From: Isoetes taiwanensis
Taxonomy: Eukaryota > Streptophyta > Lycopodiopsida > Isoetales > Isoetaceae
NCBI GenBank assembly: GCA_021234155.1
Contig: JAJEKV010000114.1
Location: forward strand, 248,001 to 312,000
Reading direction: 5' to 3'
DNA: 64,000 bases
Shown piece by piece: positions 42,735 to 54,758 of the stretch. The stretch's first letter is position 1. Each line of letters opens with the position of its first letter. Under the pieces are notes generated by a model, which was not told the DNA's origin, ran no database searches, and was given only the letters and a program-made list of their open reading frames with translations. The translations under genes were made by a program, and so were the position numbers.

Positions 42735-45336
42735 GCTATTGTAAAGAGAAATTTATTGGAAAACCTTAAGGATGGCCTTCAAGAAGTGAAAGCTGCTAAT
42801 AGCAATGATAAACTTGCAGCCAAACACTCTGTTCTTGCCATGGTGGTTGGAAAGGAAGGAGAATTACAACAGACTTCATTGGCAGCCAAACTGCTCAAAT
42901 TACATCCTAGAAATATGAAGCTAGCAAAGAAAAGAAGAAAAAAAGATGTCATTGTGTGGAGCAAATTTATGGGCATTGGCAAAAATCGAAAGCCAATAAG
43001 AAATGCCATAGATCAAGCTATGAAGGACAGAGTTGCTCAATTCTGGTTAGATAATACAAAAGTGTCACCAAAAGTCAGAGATGTCATGAAGAAGAGGACT
43101 GAATCGATTCAATACATTGACATTACACAGGTATGGTAGTATTTTTAGTCTAAATAGAATTCTAGGTTAGGAATGTAAAAGTCAAGTAGATCTGTTTGCA
43201 TTCAAATCCAAAGAACATCAAATGTACTCTAGTTATGATCAAGCAGAAGTCATGTAGATCTATCCTACATTTCTTGTAGTGTAAATGCAAATGTTTTTTT
43301 CTCAGAAATAACTTTTAAGATGTGCTCAAGATGTAGGCATACGAATATGTAAAAAAGTGTAGGATTGTAGTAGATGTCAATGTTGATATGATTTACATTT
43401 AGTCCAACTTGAAAACAAATTACAAAATGTGTTATAGATGTAAGCATGAGAAAGTGATGTACAATAATGTAGGACTGTAGATGTCAAGAAAATATGTGAA
43501 TTCTTCCTATGGAGTACATTTTATGTAAGGATGTGAGGTTTTGGGAGATAATTTACATAGATGTGAAATTTTCAAAATGTGTGAATGATTCTAACCTTGT
43601 AATTTTGCAGGCTGAACTATACCAGAGCTTTGTTGATCAAAGATCCGTAAGTCAAGATCGGCATTAGACGCTTCAATACTTAAAACCCTCTTGCATACGA
43701 AAAGCTAAAGGAGAGAAATACATGTTGTTGTGTGAAGCACGAAAGCGATTTATTCAAGAAGGCATTCAATATGATGAGGTCAAAATTTCACGAGAATTGT
43801 TTTTGCAATTGCATTGTGTGTGCTTCGTAAGCTAATGCTGGAATTTGTCAAGCCAAGAAGAAAAAAATTTTGATAATGTGAGCACGCTTTGGAGAGCCAT
43901 GGTATGCCGAGGGGGCGCCGGTGAGGGAGTGGCACAAGCTAGCATGTATCAACTCAAAATGTGAAAGTTGTGGGAAAAATTAATTGAGTTGTGTCCTAGA
44001 GAAAAGGATGAAAGCGCTGAAGAATCAAGGATTGGCAAGTTTATAATTATGTAAATGAACCTTCAAGAAGGAACTTCCCGGCTGAAGTTAATTGACAAGA
44101 ATGGCAAAGGTAAAGGATATGTTGGACAAAGATGTTTGATCATATGTCCAAGTTTATATATCACAACTTTGTGGCACATTGGCAAAGCAAGCGCTTTAAG
44201 GAATCCATACGAACACTTCGTGGATGATTCAAGCTATCGCTTGTTGATTTCTCGAGAATTATACCTTGAAGCCATTTAATGAGATTCAAGCACAACATTG
44301 GTACAATGAACAAATTAGTATTTTGGTTCATATTACCATGTTCAAGGTAAATGGAAAATTGAGGAAATGTGTGCATTCGCTTATTTCGTGATGACAAGAT
44401 TCATGATACACACTTCGCACAAGATGCATTCAAGATGCACCTCAAATGGTTGCAAGAGAATGGTGCTGGCCATATGAAATATCATTTGGTTTGGTCCGAT
44501 GGGTGTGCAGCCCAATTTAAGTCAAGACGAAGCATTCTATCATGTAACAAGATATCATCAACAACATAAAATAAGAATGCAAAGTGGAATTTCTTTGGTT
44601 CGTGACATGGGAAAGGCACACACGATGGAGAAGGGGCAATTGATAAACCGTGGCTTGAAGCGAACAAAGAAAAAAAAGGATGGAAAGGTAGTAAAAAATG
44701 CAAAGAATCGCTTGTGAGGTCTTGAGGGAGAAAAAAATCAGATGTGGAGAGGGTATTTTGGGAGGTGATCGACATTGATCGATCCCAAAGATTTGATGTG
44801 CTTCCAAAAAAAGGGTGCAATCAATTCATTGCGTGTCGCCAATAGATGCAAATGACCCAACAAAGTTATTGTGCGTGCCTCTTTCATGTTTTTGCAAGGC
44901 ATGCATAAATTTTGATTGGCCTCGCTTTTTGTGAGGTCACACCATTGTGGCAAGTGGGAGTTGAGAAAAAACTAGAGCCTACTAATAGGATCGATCTTGG
45001 AGATGGTGAGAATGAGGTGGAGGGATTTATGGGCAAATGACATCGACAATATCGATGAGACACTTGCAGGTTGGTGATTATTTTGGAGCATTCACAGCCC
45101 GCATAATCATGAGGGGGTCCCTTATTATATCCTCCAATGCACGTATGAAACATGCACTTGAAGCGTATACTATGGATGACTATGGAAACTTATTTTATAG
45201 TGGTAATGAGGTTATTACGGGTAACTACTTTGAGCCGATACCGGCCGCCATCGGGTACAAGTTACTAAAAGGCAAGCAGTGTTTTGTCCATCCCGAAGTC
45301 GGTAATAGGGGTGAGATTTGCATTACAAACGCTTAA
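42735..45336 (+). pseudogene. Transposase-like gene of the large transposon, decayed
   Basis: First frame 42756-43139 (MENLKDGLQEVKAANSNDKL) has FWLDNTKVSPKVRDVMKKR, matching FWAENTRVSPYKKDVRR of the 2-4 kb copy. Further frames hold QISILVHITMF (about 44310), YHLVWSDGCAAQFKSR (about 44480; the SDG motif with its Trp intact), a region matching after a frameshift, and from 45037 a C-terminal domain (LQVGDYFGAF ... GNEVITGNYFEPI) equivalent to VGDNFAV ... HEVILSGHYY of copy 2. Many stops and shifts separate the parts, and the GKGxxDG motif is not intact. It would act at the TIRs of its own family if functional. Confidence 0.7.
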
Positions 45337-46814
45337 ACACAAGATAAAAGGTGTTGCTTATGCATATGAACTGCCTCAATACCGCACGAGATGCTACTAG
45401 GAAGTCTCGCCGAGATTGTAGATGTTATGTGAACTCGCTTTTACATCGATTTACATAGTTAGATATTTCTCAATTTTTTTAGTAGTCCGCCATCGATCAG
45501 AGTCTTATGTAATGTAATTAAGTGCATGCAACTCTATAATTCTCAGAATTAAGAGATGTTGACTGTTGTACACCCTTAATATTTTTGGAATTGGCTCTAG
45601 GGCAGAAGAAAGAGTTATTATTTAAAAAGAGTTGCTTGATTGTTGTACAAGGCAAACCCATAGTGAGGACATATTTATATGCAAATATGAAGATGCTGCA
45701 AAAGACAATAGTGTATTTATATATTGATATTCAATAGAAAAAAGATGTTCACATTGATTGTAGATTGTTATGAATATTACACAACTCTTGCATGCATGTA
45801 CATATCATCCCATGGACCTAGCCTTAGCCGTGGACCTGCATCATAAGAATACAACATGAAGGATAGAAGATATAAATTGCATATGCACTTATGAAAATAC
45901 TCAAATACCTTGCTTTATGAAAACATGTCAAGGCGATGAAAGTGTGTCCAATAATGCATCTACAACAGCAACCTCTTCATCATGTAATCCATGAAATGCC
46001 TGAGTCCGAGGATGAGAGGTTGCCTCCGGGTTTCCTCGTAACCATCACACTCTCAAATACAAGTGTTGGGGATTTTAGCAAGCACCCATGTCATGAAGGC
46101 TTGTTGATTTAGCAAGCATGAAGACATGTTGGGGATTTAGCAAGCAAGAGAGTCTTGTAGATGGAAGTATGGTCAATTAGAGCAACCAACATCTACTTCT
46201 ATCAATAACACAATTGGGTGCTTCATGATCTATCTTCGATTGAAGCCGACTAAAAGGTTGGCTTGGTTTGATAGCATAAAATGATGGAGAATAAGTGTAA
46301 ATGCAATTTTTGTGGCTTTCAATGACAACACATTGACAAGAAGAAAAAAAAAGTGCAAGCTTGGGACAAGAACATCAACTTGATATATTCTGATAGGTGC
46401 AAGTCAAATGTTAAGAACTAAATACATACAACATTTTGATCCCTTTGTGAATCTCTTTTTATAGTTTAAGCATTGCAGGTGCAATTACATTCAAATTGAA
46501 CCGAGTATTGAGATAAGTGTATGGCGAGCCAAATTTATAACCCGCTACATGGTAGCAGCATTATCAAACAAGGTAGCAAGTTATAGCCTTTAACATGGCA
46601 ACAAATCTATCTCTATAACAATCTATCAAATACAATGGCAAAGATCCAAGTAAGATTCAACTACCACTGGTCCCTTTGAATAGCATCTCCATCTTCACAA
46701 GCTTAAGTAGAGCATCCGCCAAAAAACTTCTCGCCGTGAGAGAGCGATAACGATGTGAAATCCAGCTAGATGTAACCTATGAAATAAGCAATAAATAATA
46801 CACCAATGTTCGAA
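45337..46814. other. Region between the convergent genes of the large transposon
   Basis: No coding evidence. A short phrase, TTGGGGATTT(T)AGCAAGCA, is repeated near 46067 and 46128. Confidence 0.5.
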
Positions 46815-47270
46815 TCAGTTCCCTACATGAAGCGTACGCAAGTTGAGAAAAGAACTTACTTTCAATTCCCTTCCAGAGACAAGACAGTTGACAAATTTAT
46901 GCATGAAGCCCATCACATACAACCCGCAAGACGTCAAGTCGGGCTGTTGAGGTACTTCGAGATGGTCAATCCCCTTCACATTGTTTCTCCTCACAAAATC
47001 CATGCCATTGAGGTTTGACTCATTGATATAGTCAATATTTGTGTATGCAATCGCATATGTAAAAGCATTCATGTAAAATGGAAAAGAATAATTCGAAAGA
47101 AAAGAAGGTTGAAACATACCCTCTAATTGCCTTTTCGCTTATTCGGATAGCCTTTCAGTGCTCTTAAGATGTAAATTGATGGTGCATGGAGAATTTTATC
47201 ATTACCTTTCTCTCATGAAAGCAATATGGCCAAAGACAAAGTGCTCATTCTCAAGTACGTAGAAGAATAT
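46815..47270 (-). pseudogene. Ulp1/C48-type cysteine protease C-terminal region
   Basis: The minus strand at about 47270-47200 reads ENEHFVFGHIAF, similar to the catalytic-His strand, followed by GT (GTAATG), an apparent intron donor. From 47117 an open frame contains VPQQPDLTSCGLYVMGFM, the Gln-x-x-Asp-x-x-x-Cys-Gly signature with the active Cys of Ulp1/SENP proteases. Ulp1-family enzymes cleave SUMO-like modifiers. Similar protease domains are known as passengers in plant MULE/CACTA elements and in KDZ transposons. The N-terminal part of the protein would come from the minus-strand exons upstream. Functional status unknown. Confidence 0.7.
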
Positions 47271-48638
47271 AATCGCACTTTAGCCATAACTAGCCCTTTA
47301 GTTCCCCTGCTTTACTATGTCTATAATAGATCTTGACGTGTCAATTCTTCTCTTATTTCCCGTAGCCTCCTTTGAAGCGTAAATAGTTATAAGATGGGTA
47401 AAATAAATCTTACTTTTCCATTCCAAAGGCAAAGTATCATACAGTACCTAGTAACAAGAGAATAAGTTACATAAAGAATACAGTAACTTAATTACATAAT
47501 TACATACTCTATTCTAAAGCAAAAGGCCAACCTTATTTTCTAAAACCTACTTACCCTTTTATCCCCTATCCCCGCACATTTAAACACTATCAAAACCCCG
47601 CTTCTACCCCTCTCAGCCTAGCAACACCTAAGGCAAGACAGGTTAGCTTAGCAGCCTATTCTATCTCTAACCTCTCAAGAAGCTAACCTATTCTAGCCTA
47701 CAAGGCAAAAGCACAAAGATATTACCTCGCCATAGAGTTCCACAAGGCGACTAGTCATTTTTGATTTGGTTGTACACAAATCTTGCACGCCAATATCCAC
47801 CACTTTCATTGAGGATCGAGGACTGTTATTGAATGGCACAAAAGGAGTGTAGGAAGACAACTTCTTCGTCACATCTCTACAATGAAGGATCAAAGTGTAA
47901 GTGTCAAATAATGCATGATCAATAGCATAAATATATTAATACCTTGACCAATTGTCGCTTTCACCGATTTATGCCTATAAAAAGAAGTATGAGTTATTAA
48001 TCCCTGCCAAGAATATAGCTAGAAACCATTCAACTAGCATGTATGCTTTATTAATATGCTATAAGTGCATGTCTAGCAGTTTATGCAACACACCTTTTAG
48101 TAGATGTTGCCTCCTTTCTATCTCGAGGATTTTTTTAGTCTTTGGGGTAGCATCCTCCGCCTCCATAAACTTTTGTGTGGCCTTGGCTACAGCCTCCAAG
48201 GCCCCTTCTACATCAAGACTCTTATCTTCATCTGCTATTGATTCAAATTACAACCTTGAATATAAGTTGTTGCAAAGCTGAGAGTACTAAGAAACACGCA
48301 TTTCGCTGCCATAGAATCTTCAATAGGTACTTTTTTCAACTTCAGAAAAAGATTAGGAAAAATTTTGTCATCATTCTTGCAAGCTAATTCAGCTTTGATC
48401 TTGAAAGTAACAACCTCAAATTTAAAAAATTATCACACGGTAAAAAAGATAATGAATGTGATCACTCACCGATGGGCTCTTTTCCTTAACAATGAAGCCA
48501 ACTTTCGGTTTCCACATCCGATATCCGCTGAGTTATGCTCTCACCGCAATCACACATTTTCCCAATTAGTTTATCTAAAATACAAATGGAGCTTATAGTC
48601 AAACTTATAATACAAGAACTTACCTAGTATGGTTTTTG
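47271..48638. other. Intron-like stretch of the minus-strand gene region
   Basis: Only short frames in all registers. It could contain further small exons of the protease gene; none is convincing. Confidence 0.35.
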
Positions 48639-48845
48639 TCATCTCCTCATGTTGTCCTCAATACGTTTACGCTTTCTCATTGTGATACGACGCTGTTTTC
48701 GAGATGACATGGATGTGGATGGACTCAAGAGACAAATGGCGCTATCTTTAGTTGATTTTTCAGCTCTTGAGACCTCTGAAAATGATAACTTCAACCCTTT
48801 TCCAGCAAAAAGATACTCTTTACACCGCATTATGACAAAGGGCAT
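48639..48845 (-). CDS. Basic exon-like segment of the minus-strand gene
   Basis: Frame containing SSRKQRRITMRKRKRIEDN, a strongly basic, nuclear-localisation-like run. It lies between the RING/coiled-coil frames and the Ulp1 region on the same strand. Its membership of that gene is inferred from order and strand only. Confidence 0.35.
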   Translation of the reverse strand: MPFVIMRCKEYLFAGKGLKLSFSEVSRAEKSTKDSAICLLSPSTSMSSRKQRRITMRKRKRIEDNMRR

Positions 48846-49405
48846 GAACGTAAGTCACTTCTCATTTTATCCTATATGTTGTTTACATTACCGCCATCAG
48901 TAGCTTCGTGTTTCTTGATGCTACCAAGATCCGCAATTGAGATAGTAAATGCAATAAGAAACAATGAGAAATGTAAATTAGAGATAATCATAACAATAAT
49001 CAGAAAACAGATGTAAACATACATAATCATAGCATTAATCGTGAAATGATGTAAGACAACCGTGAATCAAATGCAATCAAAAGCAATGTAAGTAAATTTG
49101 AGAAATGCAAGAAATGTAAGGTAGATGTACCTAAAAAGAAGAAAGCAAAATATCATCCACAAATGTAAAGTGGAAACTTAGAAAGTACATTCATATGCAT
49201 TATAATATGTCCTAATGTTATATGTAAATGTAACAAGCAAATTCATAAGGTATTTATGACAGAAGATATGTACAAAATATGAAATGAATGTGTTCATGGG
49301 GTTACATCAAATTACACCGACCTTCAAATACATTTACTTTAAGGACAACAAAGATAAATCCATGTAAAAGCTGAATGCCAATTTGGACTTTTACCTAACA
49401 AGCAA
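48846..49405. other. AT-rich intron-like stretch
   Basis: Long AT-rich sequence with many ATGTAAAT-like words and no coding evidence. Confidence 0.4.
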
Positions 49406-49822
49406 CTAGATGTCTAGATAGTAATGAAAATCACACATGTTCAAATCAAAGCAGTTAAGTACAAAGAGAATAGTAAAACAAATGTAATTAGTGAAGATAA
49501 CATAATTAAAAATACCTTGTTGAGTAGAGAGTCCCATGATTTGACGCAGATCTTCAGGCCACAAACACTCATGTATACACTGGTTTGTTGTGGAAACCTT
49601 GTATGATAGACAAAATAGACAATAGGGATGTCCACAACATGGTAAAACCAGCAGTATAGAGTCGAGGCACTCATTGCAATTGCTACATGTATTCACATGG
49701 CCGGTTAATGCCCTTGATTCTGATGCAAGTAGAGGAGTAGGATGCAAGGAAATTACATCAGATTTTTCTACATATAATATCATTTCCTTTATTCTACTCT
49801 CACTAGCATCATTTGCCTCCAA
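49406..49822 (-). CDS. RING-like Cys/His domain segment of the minus-strand gene
   Basis: A frame with NTCSNCNECLDSILLVLPCC, then GHPYCLFCL and, later, CIHEC. This is the C..C, C-x-H-x-x-C-x-x-C arrangement of RING fingers, though the spacing is irregular. It directly follows the coiled-coil frame on the same strand. RING domains usually act as ubiquitin or SUMO ligases; placed beside a Ulp1-like protease this hints at a modifier-related function, which is inference. Confidence 0.5.
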   Translation of the reverse strand: MEANDASESRIKEMILYVEKSDVISLHPTPLLASESRALTGHVNTCSNCNECLDSILLVLPCCGHPYCLFCLSYKVSTTNQCIHECLWPEDLRQIMGLSTQQGIFNYVIFTNYICFTILFVLNCFDLNMCDFHYYLDI

Positions 49823-50138
49823 ATCCTCGCTGATTTTCTTGGATGGCAGCCTCTAATGCATGCAATTCATTTGTCAAACTCTCAATTGGCATCTTTAAGC
49901 CATTCATTTCTTCAATGAAACTAGATTTTTCCTCTTCAAAGTGGGAGGCCAAGGCCATTTGCAAATCAGTTGGCTGCCCTGTCGAGCGTAAAGTCATCAG
50001 TTTGTTTAACTGAGTGTTGATCTGTGCATCCTTGCTTTGCACAAACCTATTCAAGGTATTTCTCTCACCTTCTAACTTGCATAAATCAGATTCTAATGTT
50101 TTCCTTTTCTCTTTCATATCCTTCATTTTGCTCATCAA
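49809..50138 (-). CDS. Coiled-coil segment of the minus-strand gene
   Basis: 109 codons, rich in Lys/Glu/Leu with heptad-like spacing (MKDMKEKRKTLESDLCKLEG and SLTNELHALEAAIQEN). It overlaps the RING-like frame by 14 bases, so a splice or frameshift must join them if they are one protein. Confidence 0.5.
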   Translation of the reverse strand: MMSKMKDMKEKRKTLESDLCKLEGERNTLNRFVQSKDAQINTQLNKLMTLRSTGQPTDLQMALASHFEEEKSSFIEEMNGLKMPIESLTNELHALEAAIQENQRGFGGK

Positions 50139-50248
50139 GGTAGCAAAGATCCATTGCTTCTTTCAATCAACTTCTTCATTGCATCTATCTGCCGCCCAAT
50201 CGACTTGCACCTTAGTTGTTTTACATTGATGATCTCAAGGTAACAACA

Positions 50249-50590
50249 TCACCAAATCGAATCCTTTTGTTCCTTCTTTGCATGTACAAAGGCACTCTCT
50301 TTCACCTCTTCCCAATCAATTTTGATGCCTTTATAGTGGAGTGCATAAGCTCGAGCAAAGTATAGAGGAATGTGATGGTTTGCAATGTCTTTCCCCGCTA
50401 AAAACATGCTCATAGATTGTATAAAAATCCCGTGATCCAAATTGGCTTGATCCTGTTGTCTTGGTAACCTCTCACTGCTGGTGCTTCAGAACCCCAGACT
50501 TCTTGGACCACTTGCAAAAGCCCTGGGTAAATAGTATCAAAGTTATTGGTTCTAAGCTGCTTAATGCTAACCTTATCAAACTCGGGCTGC
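50249..50590 (-). CDS. N-terminal coding segment of the minus-strand gene, cut by CACTA
   Basis: Two overlapping frames read PEFDKVSIKQLRTNNFDTIY ... VQEVWGSEAPAVRGYQD, then after a shift LDHGIFIQSMSMFLAGKDIA ... IPLYFARAYALHYKGIKIDW. The region starts exactly at the CACTA insertion site. On the minus strand the joint reads TTGCAG|CCCGAG when the CACTA is removed, like a 3' splice site. It resembles the N-terminal portion of transposon-encoded Ulp1 proteins only loosely. Confidence 0.45.
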
Positions 50591-50607
50591 ACACTACAAG
50601 AGAATGA

Positions 50608-51100
50608 CTACTAAGAGTCAGTTAAATCGTCAGAGGGTCGAAAACTCTATATGAGATGTCTATCTACCGAATATAGTGACGAATATCATGACGAAAAAAA
50701 CTGACGTTTATCTCTGACTAAATAGCTGACTAACATGCTGACTAATTACATATTGACGATTTATTTGACGAATAATTTGACTAAAATCATGACTATTAAA
50801 GTGTTGATTGTAATGACTATTACATTGACTAACATGCTGACGTTTTTTTTCTAACGAAATGGCTGACTATCAATTTGACTAAAATTCATAACTAATAGTC
50901 TGACTATAAGGGTGACTAAAAATATTACTAATATGTTGACTAATACACTGACTTATTGTTTGACGAGATGTCTAACTAAAAATTTGACTAAAATTACTGA
51001 CTAATAGTTAAACTAAGCAAGTGACTAAGAATCTGACTAATATATTGACTAATATTGTGACTACTTGAATGACTTATATAGTGACTAACATTATATACTC
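50608..51100 (+). repeat. CACTA subterminal repeats, left end
   Basis: Dozens of TGACTAA, TGACGAA and TGACTAT words spaced about 10-20 bp apart, all readable on the plus strand. In CACTA elements such motifs bind the TNPA-type protein. Confidence 0.85.
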
Positions 51101-51480
51101 ATTCGAGAACATTCGGTCATATATGATATCAATTCTCCAATATCATGTCTCCTTTATCCAATATCATGTTTACCACTTATAATTATCCCAAGTGTGTTTT
51201 CTAGTGTGAGAACATGTTCAACAACTCCATTGTAAGGAATTTTTTTTTTTCTTCTATCAATGTAACTTTAAACATGAAAACAATATAGGAATATAAAAAT
51301 AATTCGAGCACTAGGAAATACATGCTTAAAAACAAAAAGTAAATTGTGATAATGTGATAGAACACAGAGTTTGAAATATGATCTCTAGCTAGTCTAAAAT
51401 CATATGAAATCCTCATCCAAGATATCATCTTGTATGTCATTCCATTCATCATCGCCTAGTTGTAAAAGCAAAATTAGTCA

Positions 51481-54086
51481 TTATTTTGGCATTTGAAGGT
51501 CAACGTCTTCCTCCTCTTCAATATAATCTTCTGCCATTGGGGAGTGCATTGGTGATCTCAATTCTTCATTGGTGGTTTGTCTTTGAGCTTCATAATCTTC
51601 TAGACTTTGTGTCTCCAAAAATTCCAATTCTTGCTCATGCTCTATATCTTCCTCACATTCCACAAATTCCAATTCTTGGCTATGCTCTAAATCTTCCTCA
51701 TGTTCCTCCTCTTCTTCCTCAAGGGTTATATTAGGAACGTCGGTTTATGATGTTGGTTCTGTAGGGATTACGATCCACCATGTACTGTTTTGAGGGTTGA
51801 CATGGAAAAATACTTGTTGAACTTGTTGTGGATACACAAACGGTTCACTTACATCTACTAATACATGCGTGGAATCAACTTCAAAAAAACCAGATGGATG
51901 TGGCCGCACTGTTTGATTTCTTCCGCGGTATAGAGGCTTGAACCATTTCGCTTTTAGAATGGTCTGTCGAAATGAACGAAAATCCACATCAATAATATCA
52001 GTAATAACTCCGACATATTCAAGCTCTCCATCAACAGGATTATCATCTCTAGCGCTTGCTCGACTTTTTTGGTCAAATGAGGCAATTATTCCAGAATCAC
52101 AAGTGACACGAGCTTTGTCAATGCTATCAATTCGAAAATGTTGACCATAGGCCCACATAGAATTATGGAACCTAGCCTGCAAATTGAATAAAAACTCAAG
52201 TGTCAATACATATTATGAATGCAATAACAATAACAATAACAATAACAATAACAATAACAATAACAATAACAATAACAATAACAATAGCAATAACAAATTC
52301 AGACTTACTGATCTGTTACACCCAAGAGCAATGTTGAGATCATCTTCTTGTATTTTTTCTCCATTGCCTTCGGCCTCCCAAAGCTTTTCAGATAGCCACC
52401 AAGAGGGGGGATTCTCCGGCATGGGCCTTAGTTCTGGAGGATATTGTACTCTCCTATGACGTCCTCGACGATTCCTTGCAGCATATGCTTTTCTATCACT
52501 ATCTCTTTGTGCCTTTTCAACTTTATATAGTTCCACCCACCTAGTGAGACCATCTGCATTGTTCAATACGAATTTGTTGATGCCTTCAAACATCTCGTCA
52601 CTTAACCTTCGTTGCTTACCCTGACCTTGTAAAATTTCACCTTCTAACCAATCAGGAGCCTCCTTCTTCCAAATCTTTGGTGCATTTGGATCTATTGATG
52701 TTGTGGCATCTGTTAAGAAAAATAATGTCTCTTGAACAAGGTGTCCTTCTGCCATACATCCCTCAGGCCTAGCCATCTGGCGCACAAATCCTTTTAAGAC
52801 CTTCATATATCTCTCCAAAAAGAACATCCATCTAGAGGGGTTTGGACCCACGAGCAAAATCTCTTGTGGCAAATGCACCAACAAGTGTACCTGATGATCA
52901 CATTTAGTATGTGTAATTGCCAATGTGTGACTTATTCAACTAGCTACGTACCTGAAGGTCAAAAAAGCTAGTTGGAAATAAGTGTTCTAACTGGCATAAT
53001 ATCTCTGCAATCTCTATCTCCATGGTGGGAATATCCGCAACTACAATCTCCTTAGAAGACACCCACCTAGAAAAGCTAGCGAGTCTATATATGACCTTCC
53101 GAATAGAAGGCGTGAGGCAATTCTCTAAGGCACACCAAACACCATCAACACAGTCGAGTGTCCAGATGGGACCTTCACGTGCTCCATTATGTACAAACCC
53201 CTTCCAGCTTCTGGTATTTCTAAAGAAGGTGCAATCATGTACTTGTGACCCCAATATATAAACTCTTTCAACATTGGAGGCAGTTCCCCTTCCCAACAGC
53301 CTAGGGATGATCGAACAAATGGAACAATAGAGGCTCTAAGGTGAGGGGGGAGTTGTTCAGCCATGTCGTCTTTTGTTTCACATGCATGAACAAGGCTATG
53401 CAAGCTTTTCTTGAAATGGTTCTTAAGTTTTGTAGCCACTGTACTTCCCCTCGTGCGACCTCTCTCAACTTCCTGAGTCTCTTTTGAACTAGAACTAGAA
53501 CTTCTAGAATACCAGGGTAGCGGACTCGATGATCTAGATGACCTGGGGCTATCTGATGTCTCAGCAAGTTCTGGATTTTTGCGAAGCATGTCCAAATACT
53601 ATGACAAGTCGTATATAGTAAAAGAGGATTAGAATATTGTATGAAATAAATAATAGAAATGCGTAATACATACTTTTACCTCATCTGCTTCTTGTCGTGC
53701 ATTTAACTCAAGGTCGGACAGAGGTGGAGCATTTGGCATCAAACCGTACTTCATTTTGTGATCTCGTCTCGTGGTATACATTCTTCTGCTAGTGCCTTTG
53801 CATTGTTTGCACCAACAGTTGTCGTACTGCCTAGCAAGTCGCTCCAATGGATCATCTCGAAGCCAAGTTTTTGTTGCTTGTCTTTTTCTTGATGCGGAAG
53901 ATGAAGAAGTTTCATTTCTATAGGCAAAAGATAAATACCCAAGTGATCAAATGGCTGCCCAAACCAAAAATGAGAGAGAAAGAGTTAGAGAGATCAAAAC
54001 CTTAATGCTCGAAGCTCATCAATAGACGGCGTTGAAGATTTATTGGTCGACGAAGTGGAGCCACTGGGATGCTCGGAGGTGCTCAT
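51481..54086 (-). pseudogene. CACTA TNP2-like gene with DUF4218 and DUF4216, catalytic domain missing
   Basis: Start at 54086 (MSTSEHPSGSTSSTNKSS). An intron joins ...DELRAL to RNETSSSSASRKRQATKTW, then a Cys-rich CWCKQCKG motif (about 53820). From 53595 come basic and Ser-rich regions, then MEIEIAEILCQLEHLFP and, across an intron near 52930, VHLLVHLPQEILL and RWMFFLERYMKVLKGFVR with ARPEGCMAEGH: the DUF4218 signature. A further intron (52181-52306, containing a microsatellite) leads to the DUF4216-like segment FHNSMWAYGQHFRID ... ELEYVGVITDIIDVDF. An in-frame TAA at 51745 interrupts the end; in-frame coding continues to 51481 with an acidic, duplicated ELEFVECEEDIEHEQELEF tail. No Transposase_21 DDE domain is seen. 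Confidence 0.85.
52222..52296. repeat. (CAATAA)n microsatellite in a CACTA intron
   Basis: About twelve CAATAA hexamers with one substitution, lying between donor GTAAGT (minus strand, about 52306) and acceptor TTTGCAG (about 52181). The long poly-Leu and poly-Asn frames here are artefacts. Confidence 0.95.
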
Positions 54087-54758
54087 AGCGGAGTTGCTAG
54101 GTTGCTCGGAGGTGCCCAGATGCATTCATTGCAGAGGCACTGGGGTGCTCATGACGGAGTCATTGAATGTGCGCAGATATAAGCCCTGCAAAAAACCCAA
54201 TAGTACATAACCCACTAACACACACATAACAATAAAAAAATACAAGCATTTTAACAATGAACACACATATATAACAATAATAAAATACAAGCATTTTAAT
54301 ATTGGACACGTGTTTAGCAACTAGGTATTTTGTTGATCAACAGCTGACGTTACGCAATACATAGGTGGCATGGCGCAATCGCCAGGACAATTTGCAAAGC
54401 AAGCATGCCAGGCCAATTACAAATTCCTAGTGCAATTTTCTTTACACTAGAATGGCACAACTTTGGTACAACTATGGGGAACATGTAATGCTAGTTAGCC
54501 TTATGGGGAACATCTTGTGAACATATTTATGCAAAAGCTTGGCTTGATGCATAAAACCAGTGTGTTATATTTGTCAAACCCATTAGAATAACATATAAGT
54601 ACTTCAATAGTTGTAGTGATAAAACTGTAATAGAATGGATAGTGACGAATTTGGTGTCTAATAAAACGTCAGATAAAAAAGGGGATAAAAAATAAAAAAG
54701 GGGATAAAAAAAGTGACGTTCTTTAATCTTCATTTTCTCTTACCTAAAATAATCCGCC
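54087..54758. promoter_or_regulatory. Divergent promoter region of the CACTA genes
   Basis: It separates the minus-strand start (54086) from the plus-strand start (54759). No coding. It holds TGACGAATTTGG and GTGACGTT words near 54642 and 54713, related to the subterminal motif, and a duplicated GGGGATAAAAAA phrase near 54680-54710. The promoter role is inferred from geometry only. Confidence 0.4.

Noticed and set aside
52213-52459. Poly-Leu and poly-Asn frames
   Set aside because: They translate the (CAATAA)n microsatellite in an intron of the CACTA gene.
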